The notes below the pieces were generated by a model. The model searched no databases and had not been told where the DNA came from. It worked only from the letters and a program-made list of their open reading frames with translations. 47,770 bases of DNA from Acidimicrobiales bacterium (GTDB lineage Bacteria > Actinomycetota > Acidimicrobiia > Acidimicrobiales > MedAcidi-G1): contig JAAZXY010000013.1 of the NCBI GenBank assembly GCA_014239855.1, forward strand, positions 1-47,770, written 5' to 3'. Made by a program: the position numbers and the translations under genes. Positions 1 through 7,794 of this stretch are shown here, one piece after another (within the stretch, counting starts at the first letter, position 1; every line of letters begins with the position of its first letter).

Positions 1-168
1 TTCGCGGGTGGCGACCAGCCACTCCTTCCGGAAGATCGTCTCGACCTCCCGGTCGTACCACTCCTGAGAGAAGTAGACCTCGCGCGGAAGCGGCACGGCT
101 TCCTCGATCGGCAGCCTCGTGCCGGCATACCGCTCCGGCGAGAAGATCGAATCGTCAGTTACCGACAT
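1..168 (-). CDS. Rieske-type ring-hydroxylating oxygenase, large subunit (N-terminus only)
   Basis: This is a partial gene. It starts at ATG 168 on the minus strand and runs off the left edge after 56 codons with no stop. A GGGGGTG Shine-Dalgarno-like run sits 5-6 bases upstream of the ATG. The visible residues (LPREVYFSQEWYDREVE, then IFRKEWLVATRE) match the typical start of Rieske non-haem iron oxygenase alpha subunits, where an IF-x-x-EW-x-V segment leads into the Rieske domain. The Rieske CxH/CxxH ligands and the catalytic iron site lie outside the window, so the substrate cannot be judged. It lies 103 bases downstream of a carboxymuconolactone decarboxylase-like gene on the same strand, which fits an aromatic or xenobiotic degradation context. 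Confidence 0.7.
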   Translation of the reverse strand, partial: MSVTDDSIFSPERYAGTRLPIEEAVPLPREVYFSQEWYDREVETIFRKEWLVATRE

Positions 169-271
169 GGCGACACCCCCTAATCAGCGACCAGTCCAAC
201 GGACAGCCCAGTGACCCATTTGCTGGCGAAACGTAGCACCCGCCCCAGCGCGCTCTCCGTCCGATCCGGAC

Positions 272-673
272 TCAGGAACGCGCCTTCCAGGCCTCGAGGA
301 CCGGACGGGCCGCCCGGGCCCCGTCGATGGCCGCCGGCACCCCCGCATAGGGCGCCACATGAAGGAACACCTCTTCGATCTCCTCCGGCGAGAGGCCGTT
401 GTTCAACGCACCGGTGACGTGCAACACGATCTCGTGCGGTCGGTTCAGGGCGGCCAGCATGGCCAGGTTCATGAGGCTTCGATCACGGCGCGAGAGCTGG
501 TCGCGGGCCCAGACCGACCCCCAGCAGTAGCCGGCGACCAGGTCCTGGAAGGCCTGTCCAGCCTCCGTGGTGGCCGCGGTCACCTGGTCGACGTACTCGT
601 CGCCCAGCACCTCCCGGCGGATCTCCATTCCCCGCTCCACCGCTCGTGGGTCGACGGCTGCGTCATCACTCAT
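272..673 (-). CDS. Carboxymuconolactone decarboxylase family protein (PcaC-like)
   Basis: The product has 133 residues, close to the usual PcaC length of about 134, and is probably cytoplasmic. The family includes 4-carboxymuconolactone decarboxylase of the protocatechuate branch of beta-ketoadipate degradation, and also AhpD-like peroxidase partners. Seen here: an N-terminal helix pair (RGMEIRREVLGDEYVDQV), the conserved segment AGYCWGSVWARDQLSRRDRS near residues 48-67, and the C-terminal IEEVFLHVAPYAGVPAA motif. There is no CxxC pair, so an AhpD-type peroxidase role is unlikely. The start is ATG 673, with AGGAG about 7 bases upstream and a possible -10 TAGTCT at 701-706. The adjacent Rieske gene supports an aromatic-degradation role, but no other pca genes are visible, so the exact substrate is open. 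Confidence 0.85.
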   Translation of the reverse strand: MSDDAAVDPRAVERGMEIRREVLGDEYVDQVTAATTEAGQAFQDLVAGYCWGSVWARDQLSRRDRSLMNLAMLAALNRPHEIVLHVTGALNNGLSPEEIEEVFLHVAPYAGVPAAIDGARAARPVLEAWKARS

Positions 674-721
674 GGTGCACTCCTGGGTTCGGGTCCGCCG
701 AGACTAGGGCGGCCAGCCAAA

Positions 722-1522
722 TCAGAAGGAACGCCGGGCACCAAGGAGGGCTTCGGCGAGCACCGGGCCCGCACCGGCCACCGGGGTCCGACGAGCTTCC
801 GGATCCAGTACGCACAGGTCTCGACCATGGGCGTCCACCACCTCCACACCGGCTTCCGCACACACCAGGAGGGCACCCAGGTAGTCCCAGACGCCGTGGG
901 CATCCACCGAACAGTCCACATAGCCGTCGAGCCGACCGTCAGCCACCGCACAGAGGTCCAATGCTGCCGCGCCCAACGAGCGGAACTGGCCCCAGCCGAG
1001 ATCCCGGGGAGGAAGACCCGACAGCCCGATGATCGCCTCGTTCATCGGCGGCTCCCCGGTCCGACGGATCGGCTCCCCATCACGACGGGCCCCCCACCCC
1101 CGCACGGCGTCGTACCGGGTGCCCGAGACGAGGTTCGCCACGACGGCGGCCAGCGGCCCATCGTCGTCGACGGCACAGAGGCTCGTCGCGTACCACGGCA
1201 GGCCACGTGAAGCGTTGGTCGATCCATCCAGCGGATCCACGACGACGACCGGCATGCCCGGTTCATCGGGTTCTCGGAGGCCGGACTCCTCGCTGAGCAC
1301 GCCGTACCCGCGGGGATCCAACAATTCGTGGATCGCCTGATCGGCAACCACATCGCTGGCGTACTGGCCATCCCGGAGTCCCGACGGTCCCCAGTCCTCG
1401 TGTTCGGTCAGCACAGCGACCACCACGTCCACCGAATCATGGAGTGCGCTCAGGACCATCGTCGGATCGACGACGGTGGCCTCACCATCGGGTTCGGGCG
1501 GTTCGGGTTCGTCGTTGATCAC
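722..1522 (-). CDS. Inositol monophosphatase / histidinol-phosphatase family protein
   Basis: The product has 266 residues, typical for the Mg2+- or Li+-sensitive phosphatase superfamily (SuhB, HisN, CysQ). All metal-binding motifs are visible: the SEES pair near residue 98, DPLDGSTN near residue 116, and the C-terminal W-D motif (VWDYLGALLVCAEAG). The enzyme should hydrolyse a small phosphomonoester such as inositol-1-phosphate or histidinol phosphate. Sequence alone does not separate these options and no his genes are nearby. The start GTG 1522 is chosen because CACAAT (1529-1534, with an upstream TGG like an extended -10) ends 6 bases before it, suggesting a leaderless transcript. It is transcribed away from the hypothetical gene at 1606. 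Confidence 0.85.
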   Translation of the reverse strand: MINDEPEPPEPDGEATVVDPTMVLSALHDSVDVVVAVLTEHEDWGPSGLRDGQYASDVVADQAIHELLDPRGYGVLSEESGLREPDEPGMPVVVVDPLDGSTNASRGLPWYATSLCAVDDDGPLAAVVANLVSGTRYDAVRGWGARRDGEPIRRTGEPPMNEAIIGLSGLPPRDLGWGQFRSLGAAALDLCAVADGRLDGYVDCSVDAHGVWDYLGALLVCAEAGVEVVDAHGRDLCVLDPEARRTPVAGAGPVLAEALLGARRSF

Positions 1523-1528
1523 CCGACC

Positions 1529-1534
1529 ATTGTG
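1529..1534 (-). promoter_or_regulatory. Candidate -10 box, leaderless promoter of the IMPase-family gene
   Basis: CACAAT preceded by TGG on the minus strand, 6 bases before GTG 1522. It has the A2/T6 pattern and the spacing shared by many genes in this window. No convincing -35 is seen. Confidence 0.45.
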
Positions 1535-1605
1535 CCAAACCCCTGTGGCCCGCCCGACAGGTCGGCCCTACGCTGTGCCGGCACCCGCAACCCGAGAGGA
1601 ACCAC

Positions 1606-2187
1606 GTGGCCGTCGTCGATATCGCAGGCTTCGTCGCCGATCTCAAGGACCACGCGGCCGATCACGGCTTCCACGTCCACGACGAACGTCACTTCGTCGA
1701 GACGTACTCCATGCATCAGGCCTTCGAGGTCGACCTGCATCCTGAGGCGGCGTGTGGCGGACCCCTCGACCTGCGTCTGTCTCTCGACATCGAGGTCCGC
1801 ACGCTGCTGGCCTTCGAGGACGAGGTCATGTCCATCCCCGAGGATCAGGACCCCAGCGACGACCTGGTCATCAACCTGGTGTTCAGTTGGGCGCTGCCTC
1901 CGTTGGACCACGGCCCCGACCTGCTCGTACTGGCCACCGAACTGGCCGGGTTGGGTGGACCCGATCTGCCGACCCAGGTGTCGGCTGTCGACTCCTTCGA
2001 GGCGGTCACCGATGCACCCCAACGGTCCCTCGGCGTGACGGCCCGGCTGGAGACGCCGCTGGCCGCCCTCATGCGGGGCGGCGAGGCCGACTGGCTGTGC
2101 GACGCCCTCGAGCGGTCCCGGGCCATCAGCGAGTACCTCCTGGACCGGGCACCGGCGTGGCTCGGCGACGGCTTCGAAGGGTTCTAG
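1606..2187 (+). CDS. Conserved hypothetical protein, 193 residues
   Basis: I do not recognise the family. The start is GTG 1606, preceded by GAGAGGA at about 6 bases. A possible -10 TACGCT lies at 1567-1572. The protein is acidic and soluble, without a signal peptide, membrane segment or obvious catalytic motif. It has a run of alternating beta-like segments (VDLHPEAACGGPLDLRLSLDIEV and LVINLVFSWALPPL, shown in part) and a helical C-terminus ending in LDRAPAWLGDGFEGF. Its stop codon overlaps that of the convergent DUF1214 gene at a shared CTAG. A lineage-specific cytoplasmic protein is the safest description. Confidence 0.75.
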   Translation: MAVVDIAGFVADLKDHAADHGFHVHDERHFVETYSMHQAFEVDLHPEAACGGPLDLRLSLDIEVRTLLAFEDEVMSIPEDQDPSDDLVINLVFSWALPPLDHGPDLLVLATELAGLGGPDLPTQVSAVDSFEAVTDAPQRSLGVTARLETPLAALMRGGEADWLCDALERSRAISEYLLDRAPAWLGDGFEGF

Positions 2188-3299
2188 GGCCGCACCTCAC
2201 AGGTCGGCTGCACATCGCGCTCGGCCTGGTTCCACCGCAGGCCCATGGCGCCGTGCCGGTGCCCACAGGTCGACATCCAGTTCCCGAACCCCGGGTCGGT
2301 GTCGGCCACCACGATCTGGACGGTTCCGTCGGATTCGGTCATCGCCGAATGGCCGTTGACGGTCACCGGATGGAAGCGGTAGTCGAGCGACTCCATCCAC
2401 CGGTTGTCGAGCTGGAAGTTCCAGTAGAAGCAGGGCGGGGGAATGAACGAGATCACCAGCATCTGACCCGGTTCCAACGTCCAGTAACCGTGACGGAAGA
2501 TCTGGTTCGGGTCGCCCCAGGCGCCGGTGCCCATCGCGGGGTCCGGTTCAAGGGTGTTGGGGCGCTTCGCCCACTCGTCAACCTTGCCGGTGAACCGCCG
2601 CACCACCCCGTCGACGAAGAGGTTCGTTCCCGCCAATCCGTGAGCCAACGAGGCGGCGGACAGGGGCTCCGGGCGATCCTCGGCACCGATCCGTTCGATA
2701 CGGATCCCGGCGGGTTCCTCGGCCTCACGGTCCAGGTGGAACTGACGAATGACCAACGTGCCCCGCTCGGGCAGCAGCGGAATCCAGTTGCCCGACTGTT
2801 CCCGCTGGCTCAACACCACCTCGAACCGACCATCGTCGTCGATCTTCAGGTCAGACCCGTCCAACGAGCCCATGTGGCCGAGGCGGGACGCCCCGGCGCC
2901 ATAGTTGCCGGTGTAGGCCCCGAAGCCCAGATAGTGGACGGTCCCCCGGGTTCCCCACAGCCGGTAATCGTGGCGACCGTCGATGTTGACCGACTGGTAG
3001 GTCGAGTCCGGGTTGTCGCTCCCGATCTTCACCTGGTTCGGAAGTCCCGACACGAGGGGGAATCGGGGATCGCCCACTTCCAGATAGCTCTCCAGCCCGC
3101 CACGGGCCAGCCGGGCCAGGTGCCGGAAGCCCTCCACGCGGTCCAGCACGTCGGCCTCGTCGGACATCTCCAGCACCAACCTGCCTGAGGCCTTCAGCCT
3201 GTCGCAGAACTCATCCCACGCCCGTCCGCTGACCACCCGGTCAACCGCCGTGTCCCCGATGTCTCGATTCGTGGCGTCGCCATCCTGTTCGGTGTCCAT
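2184..3299 (-). CDS. DUF1214 domain-containing protein
   Basis: The product has 371 residues from ATG 3299; upstream in-frame ATG 3341 would add 14 residues but leads the gene closer to its divergent neighbour. The C-terminal half carries the features I associate with DUF1214 (and DUF1254-like) proteins: a beta-rich region with LVISFIPPPCFYWNFQLDN, then SGDG-like and DTDPGFGNWMSTCGHRHGAM segments near the C-terminus. Biochemical function is unknown for the family. There is no signal peptide. The N-terminal half has a helical segment (DEFCDRLKASGRLVLE) and a segment DNPDSTYQSVNIDG near residue 100. It is convergent with the 1606 gene and divergent from the nitroreductase fusion gene. Confidence 0.75.
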   Translation of the reverse strand: MDTEQDGDATNRDIGDTAVDRVVSGRAWDEFCDRLKASGRLVLEMSDEADVLDRVEGFRHLARLARGGLESYLEVGDPRFPLVSGLPNQVKIGSDNPDSTYQSVNIDGRHDYRLWGTRGTVHYLGFGAYTGNYGAGASRLGHMGSLDGSDLKIDDDGRFEVVLSQREQSGNWIPLLPERGTLVIRQFHLDREAEEPAGIRIERIGAEDRPEPLSAASLAHGLAGTNLFVDGVVRRFTGKVDEWAKRPNTLEPDPAMGTGAWGDPNQIFRHGYWTLEPGQMLVISFIPPPCFYWNFQLDNRWMESLDYRFHPVTVNGHSAMTESDGTVQIVVADTDPGFGNWMSTCGHRHGAMGLRWNQAERDVQPTCEVRP

Positions 3300-3366
3300 T
3301 GCCCGATGATGGTCGCCATGGCCCGACGACGACCAGTCCACCGGGCTGTGGTGAACTCCGAGACAA

Positions 3367-3392
3367 GTTGAACAGACAGGTTGAACAGACAG
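3367..3392 (+). repeat. Tandem duplication, 13 bp x 2
   Basis: GTTGAACAGACAG occurs twice, head to tail and without mismatch, at 3367-3379 and 3380-3392. It sits directly before the AGGAG ribosome site of the nitroreductase fusion gene; the AGGAG begins in the last bases of copy 2. It is either replication slippage or a duplicated translation or operator element. Confidence 0.9.
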
Positions 3393-3404
3393 GAGCCCGT
3401 TGCA

Positions 3405-4634
3405 TTGCCAGCCGACACCACCCTCAATCCACCCTCTGATGCCCCTTTCGGCGCTCCCTTCGACACGGGCGAGACCGACCGCCTGCTGTCCACCACCCGG
3501 GCCGTGCGACGGCGACTCGACCTCGAGCGACCCGTTTCACCCCAGGTGATCCTCGACTGCATCGATCTGGCCGAACAGGCGCCCACCGGCGGCAACCAGT
3601 CCAGTCGACGCTGGCTGGTCATACGGGATTCCGACACCAAGACGGCGCTGGCCGAGCTCTACCGGGAAGCCGGCGGCAACTGGATCAGCGACGCCTACCA
3701 GCAGGTGGCGGGCACCGATCACCACAACGAACAGGCTCTACGGTCGGCCGACCATCTGGCCCGCAACCTCGAGCACGTGCCGGCCATCGTGCTGGTCACC
3801 ATCCACGGCGAGCACGACGGCAGCGGACGACCGGGACTGTTCGACTCGGTCATCCAGGCCGCGTGGAGCTTCTGCCTGGCGCTGCGGTCACGGGGCCTGG
3901 GCAGCGCCTGGACCACCATGCACCTCGGAGCAGCCGACCGGGTAGCCGAACTGCTGGGCATTCCCGACGGCGTGAGTCAGATCGTGCTGCTGCCCGTGGC
4001 GTGGACCGTCGGCGACGAGTTCTCCCCTGCCGAGCGTCAGCCCGCCGCCGACATCACGTGGTTCGACCGGTGGGGGCACACCATCGAACGGCCGACCGGC
4101 GAGGCCCCGCTCCATGCCGACGGTGCGGGCGTGACCGTGGAGGTCGACATCGACGCTCCCCCCGAGGCCGTCTGGCCCTACGTCTCCGACATCGAACTCC
4201 CGGCCCGGTTCAGCGACGAGTTCCAGGGGGCCGACTGGATCTCCGACGTGCCCGCCGTCGGCGCCACCTTTCTGGGCCGCAACCGGAACGAACGGATGGG
4301 CGACTGGGAGGTGACCTGCCATGTCGTGGGCTACGAGGACCAGCGGGTCTTCGCCTGGAACTCGGTTGACCCCGAACAGCCGGCCGCCCAGTGGCGGTTC
4401 GAGCTCATACCGCTGGCCGGTGCCACCCGGCTCAGATTCTCAATGGTGCTGGGCCCCGGACCATCGGGTCTGACGGCCATCATCGAAGCGATGCCCGACA
4501 AGGAGGCGAAGATCATCACCAACAGGCAGCTCAGCCAGACGGCCAACATGCGGCGCTGCGTCGAGGGCATCCGTGACCTTGTTATTGGAGACCTCGGCAT
4601 CCAGGAACCCCGCAAACAGGAGACCCCCCAATGA
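3405..4634 (+). CDS. Nitroreductase-SRPBCC fusion protein
   Basis: The product has 409 residues from TTG 3405, chosen because AGGAG (3391-3395) ends 9 bases upstream; TTG 3381 would add eight residues. Residues about 25-215 form an FMN-dependent nitroreductase domain: an N-terminal TTRAVRRRLD segment, then QAPTGGNQSSRRWLVI, the interior AAWSFCLALRSRGLGSAWTT, and the AELLGIPDGVSQIVLLPVAW motif. Residues about 235-395 form an SRPBCC (START-like ligand-binding) domain beginning VTVEVDIDAPPEAVWPYVSD. Both domains also occur as separate adjacent genes (4631 and 5307), so nitroreduction and binding of a hydrophobic ligand may be linked here. It is translationally coupled to the next gene by an ATGA overlap. 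The substrate is unknown. Confidence 0.85.
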   Translation: MPADTTLNPPSDAPFGAPFDTGETDRLLSTTRAVRRRLDLERPVSPQVILDCIDLAEQAPTGGNQSSRRWLVIRDSDTKTALAELYREAGGNWISDAYQQVAGTDHHNEQALRSADHLARNLEHVPAIVLVTIHGEHDGSGRPGLFDSVIQAAWSFCLALRSRGLGSAWTTMHLGAADRVAELLGIPDGVSQIVLLPVAWTVGDEFSPAERQPAADITWFDRWGHTIERPTGEAPLHADGAGVTVEVDIDAPPEAVWPYVSDIELPARFSDEFQGADWISDVPAVGATFLGRNRNERMGDWEVTCHVVGYEDQRVFAWNSVDPEQPAAQWRFELIPLAGATRLRFSMVLGPGPSGLTAIIEAMPDKEAKIITNRQLSQTANMRRCVEGIRDLVIGDLGIQEPRKQETPQ

Positions 4635-5290
4635 CCACCCTCGGACTGTCCGTCCATGACGTGCTGACCACCACCCGGTCGGTACGCAAGCGCCTCGACT
4701 TCGACCGGCCGGTCGCTGACGAACTCCTCCGGGAATGTCTGGAGTACGCCGTTCAGGCCCCGACCGGATCGAACCGCCAGGGCTGGCGGTTCGTGGTGGT
4801 GACCGACCCCGAGAAGAAGGCGGGACTGGCCGACCTCTACCGACGGGGTTGGGAGCAGTACGCCGGCATGCCGGCCAGCGCCGCGGCGTTGGCCGACGGC
4901 GAAGAATCTGAACGGGCCTCTCAGCAGATGCGGGTCATGCGGTCCGCCGCCTACCTGGCCGAGAACATGCACCGGGTGCCGGCCATGGTGATCCCGTGTC
5001 TCCCCGGCCGCCTCGACCAGTCGGGATTCGGTGCGGCATCGTCACTGGCCTCCATCGTCCCCAGCGCCTGGAGTTTCATGCTGGGTGCCCGGGAACGAGG
5101 GCTCGGCACGTGCTGGACGACCATCCACCTCATGTTCGAGGAGGAGGCCGCCACGCTGCTCGGGATCCCCTACGAGAAGGTGAGCCAGGTGGCGCTCATC
5201 ACCGTCGGCCACACCTTGGGAACCGACTTCCAGCCGGCATCACGTGACGGCGGGGCCGCGGCCGTGACCTACTGGAACGGGTGGGACTGA
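4631..5290 (+). CDS. Nitroreductase family protein
   Basis: The product has 219 residues, a normal length for an FMN-binding NAD(P)H nitroreductase. Family signs are the N-terminal TTRSVRKRLDFDRPV, the FMN-contact segment AVQAPTGSNRQGWRFVVV, the central AWSFMLGARERGLGTCWTT and the late TLLGIPYEKVSQVALITVG. It overlaps the stop of the upstream fusion gene by ATGA and is clearly paralogous to its N-terminal domain, so the pair probably arose by duplication. It may form a heterodimer with the fusion protein; that is inference. The substrate could be a nitroaromatic, quinone or deazaflavin-linked compound. Confidence 0.88.
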   Translation: MTTLGLSVHDVLTTTRSVRKRLDFDRPVADELLRECLEYAVQAPTGSNRQGWRFVVVTDPEKKAGLADLYRRGWEQYAGMPASAAALADGEESERASQQMRVMRSAAYLAENMHRVPAMVIPCLPGRLDQSGFGAASSLASIVPSAWSFMLGARERGLGTCWTTIHLMFEEEAATLLGIPYEKVSQVALITVGHTLGTDFQPASRDGGAAAVTYWNGWD

Positions 5291-5306
5291 GGCACCGAAC
5301 CAGGGA

Positions 5307-5765
5307 TCAGACCTCGGCGGCAGCCGCCAGATGCTCGAGGGTGGCCTCCATGGTGGCCCGGTTGTGGGTCTCTCGATCGGCCACCCCGCTGGCCGCCCAA
5401 CCGATCTTCTTGAGTGCCCAGGAGCGATGGTCGACCCATGACTCCGTCACCCGGCAACCGTCGTCGGTCGGTTCGATGTCGTAGACCCAGTCACAGCCAC
5501 CCAGCGGCCCGATCCGGAGGCGAAAGGCGAATCGCCGGGGTGGATCCGACTCGATGACCGTGACCTTCGTGCGCCACCGTCGCCAACCATTGTGGTTCCT
5601 GCCCATGAACACGGCGCCGACCTCGGGGCCCTCGGCGCCGCCCGTCCAGCGACCACCATCGTTCTCCGGCGACCACTCCCCCATCCGGTCAAGGTCGGCC
5701 ACCATGGCCCAGACCCGCTCGGCCGGTGCCGCGATCTCCCTGACGACGCTCACCCCATGGTCCAT
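5307..5765 (-). CDS. SRPBCC family protein
   Basis: The product has 152 residues from ATG 5765, chosen because AGGA sits 8 bases upstream; ATG 5774 lies 3 codons earlier but overlaps that site. It is a small single-domain START-like fold: VVREIAAPAERVWAMVADLD at the start, the central VGAVFMGRNHNG and the long C-terminal helix around RATMEATLEHLAAAAEV. Such proteins bind hydrophobic ligands or act as cyclases. The VGA-x-F-x-GRN-x-N stretch is shared with the C-terminal domain of the fusion protein encoded at 3405, so the two are likely homologous. It is convergent with the nitroreductase gene, 16 bases apart. Confidence 0.8.
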   Translation of the reverse strand: MDHGVSVVREIAAPAERVWAMVADLDRMGEWSPENDGGRWTGGAEGPEVGAVFMGRNHNGWRRWRTKVTVIESDPPRRFAFRLRIGPLGGCDWVYDIEPTDDGCRVTESWVDHRSWALKKIGWAASGVADRETHNRATMEATLEHLAAAAEV

Positions 5766-5792
5766 GCCGGACATCCTGTCAGGACCCGACCC

Positions 5793-7508
5793 TCATGGAG
5801 CGACCGGAATGACCTCCACGGATCCGTCCTCGGACACCACCACCACCAGGTCGTCCGCGGACTCCCGCACGGCGTCGATCACCCACCCGGGGTCAGCGGG
5901 AACCGCTTCCGGCGAACCAAGGCGGAGGCGTCGGATCACCCGGACACCGGGGACGGCCTGGAGCCCGTCGATCAGATCTGTTAGATCGGCCCCCACGACG
6001 GTGACCGTCCGAAGCGTCGGACGGGCCGAAGAGGGCACGGTCCGGAGCCCGACCCGTAGCACCCGACCGTGGTAGGCGGCCACCCCCACCGTGGCGCCCA
6101 GAAGGGCAAGGGGGAACCGGAAGATGGCCACCTTCTCGACGTCGAGGCTTCCGTCGAGGAGACCGAACAGGATCAGGAAGACCATCATCCCGAGGCTTCC
6201 CAGGACGCAGAGCGCGGTCACGCCGAAGACCGTGAACAGGTGGATCCGCCGAACGGCCGACGACTCCTCAGCGACCTCCCCGGCGTGTGACTGGATCCTC
6301 TTCCAGGCCCGTGCCCAGACCGGGGCACCGGCCAACAGGGCGGTCAGTGCGACGGCAAGGATCTCGACCACGTCACGGTCCCAGTCGTCGGGAGCCGGCA
6401 TCACCTTGTGGAGGAAGATCCCCAACAGCAGCGCCACGCCGACAGTGGACGCCACCAGTCCGACCCCGGCCTCCAGATGGTCGTAGAGGCGGGACACCTC
6501 ATCGCGACCGGAGGCCTGTCGGACCACGGCGTGAGGAACCTCCCTCCGGTGGTAGGCCCAGAGGGAGAGGCCGACCGCCAGAAGTGCCCCGTACACCGAG
6601 AGCACATCGAAGTGGGCGGACGCACCGGCATCCCTCGATGAGGAGACGAGCACCCAGGAAAGCAGGGTGTGGAACACCCCGCTGGCCGCCACGACGGTGG
6701 CCGCCAGACCACCGAGCACCCCGACCACGAGCACGTAGCCGTCGCGCTCCGGGCTCCGAGGGGCCGTCCGCCCGTTCAACCACCAGTAACGAATCCATGC
6801 CCCTGCGAAAGCCAGCAGCGGAGCGGCGGTTCCGGCAATGCGATCCACCGCGTCGGACCACCGGTCACCATCGGCCAGGCCGAGACTCCCGATCGGGTCG
6901 GGAGCCGTTCCGCCGTAGGCCCACCCCAGGAGGTGCTCGAGAATGACCGCGCCGCTGATCGAGATACCGACGAGGGCCACGGACGCCCCGATGAGGTGGG
7001 TGACCGTCGGAAGGCCGCCCGGGAGGCGAACGTGGGTCGCGCCGACCACCGTCCAGACCACCGTCGCGGCCAGCATCCACGTGTCGAGGTGCCAGCCATC
7101 CAGGAGCCAACCCAGCAGCTGGGTGGATCCGGCCACCACGAATCCGACCGCCGTGAGGTCCAGCGCCGATCGGTACAGCGACCACCCGACGGTGTCGGCC
7201 TCGGACGGATCGGCACGGAACCGTCGCCGCAACCAGAAGGACAGACCGACAAGTGCGCCGCCAGCCACGATCAGCAGGCTGAACCAGAGGGCCAGTTCCT
7301 CGGGGTCCCCCGTCTGGCCATCCACCAGAACCTCGAAGAATCGCCCCAACGCTCCGGTGGCGCCGAGGGCCGTGGCCATGACCAGCCCGTAGAGGAAGCC
7401 GTACTCCATCGCCCGCCGGACCATCGTGCCGACATCCACCCGACCCGATCCGCGCCGCCGGTACATCACCACCACGACGACCAGGGCCACCAACAGGATC
7501 AGGCTCAC
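5793..7508 (-). CDS. Large polytopic membrane protein (DUF5671-like)
   Basis: The product has 571 residues from GTG 7508; AAGGAG 5 bases upstream fixes this start over the longer frame. It is an integral membrane protein with about a dozen hydrophobic segments, beginning with LILLVALVVVVVMYRRR. A repeated layout (short basic loop, paired helices, GA-rich turns) and the segment VRRAMEYGFLYGLVMA near residue 35 resemble DUF5671 membrane proteins. The last 100 residues (from about 470) form a soluble domain ending in a possible regulatory strand-helix pattern (VVVVSEDGSVEVIPVAP). No transporter or enzyme motif is seen and function is unknown. A tRNA gene on the same strand lies 112 bases upstream. 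Confidence 0.75.
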   Translation of the reverse strand: MSLILLVALVVVVVMYRRRGSGRVDVGTMVRRAMEYGFLYGLVMATALGATGALGRFFEVLVDGQTGDPEELALWFSLLIVAGGALVGLSFWLRRRFRADPSEADTVGWSLYRSALDLTAVGFVVAGSTQLLGWLLDGWHLDTWMLAATVVWTVVGATHVRLPGGLPTVTHLIGASVALVGISISGAVILEHLLGWAYGGTAPDPIGSLGLADGDRWSDAVDRIAGTAAPLLAFAGAWIRYWWLNGRTAPRSPERDGYVLVVGVLGGLAATVVAASGVFHTLLSWVLVSSSRDAGASAHFDVLSVYGALLAVGLSLWAYHRREVPHAVVRQASGRDEVSRLYDHLEAGVGLVASTVGVALLLGIFLHKVMPAPDDWDRDVVEILAVALTALLAGAPVWARAWKRIQSHAGEVAEESSAVRRIHLFTVFGVTALCVLGSLGMMVFLILFGLLDGSLDVEKVAIFRFPLALLGATVGVAAYHGRVLRVGLRTVPSSARPTLRTVTVVGADLTDLIDGLQAVPGVRVIRRLRLGSPEAVPADPGWVIDAVRESADDLVVVVSEDGSVEVIPVAP

Positions 7509-7620
7509 GAGGCTCCTTCTCTCAGATCGGGCTTGTGGCAACGATTGATTCGTGCCGATCGAGCCTCCCACGCCATCGGCGCCACGCGACGGCATCCGCC
7601 AGCCATGGCCCTCGACTCCC

Positions 7621-7696
7621 TGGTGGGCCGGGCGGGGATCGAACCCACGACCGAGCGATTATGAGTCGCCTGCTCTAACCACTGAGCTACCGGCCC
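7621..7696 (-). tRNA. tRNA with anticodon CAT, probably tRNA-Ile2 (lysidine type)
   Basis: This is a complete cloverleaf on the minus strand. The acceptor stem GGGCCGG pairs perfectly with CCGGCCC, the D arm is GCTC/GAGC, the anticodon loop is CTCATAA (anticodon at 7661-7663), the T loop is TTCGATC, and the discriminator A is followed by an encoded CCA. The D-loop and anticodon-arm stretch AGTGGTTAGAGCAGGCGACT is the same as I remember for E. coli tRNA-Ile2, in which TilS converts C34 to lysidine to read AUA. Elongator tRNA-Met shares the CAT loop and cannot be excluded by eye. Confidence 0.9.
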
Positions 7697-7794
7697 GCCC
7701 GCAGTCTGGCAGGCCACGCTGGAGCCTCCTCGGCGTCTGACACCTTGGCATCCGGTACCTTGACGACGATCCGACGGCCACCGATGGAGCGACC

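Noticed and set aside
1752-3188. A 478-codon plus-strand open frame
   Set aside because: It is antisense to the DUF1214 gene and has the Arg/Pro/His-rich composition of a shadow frame in GC-rich DNA.
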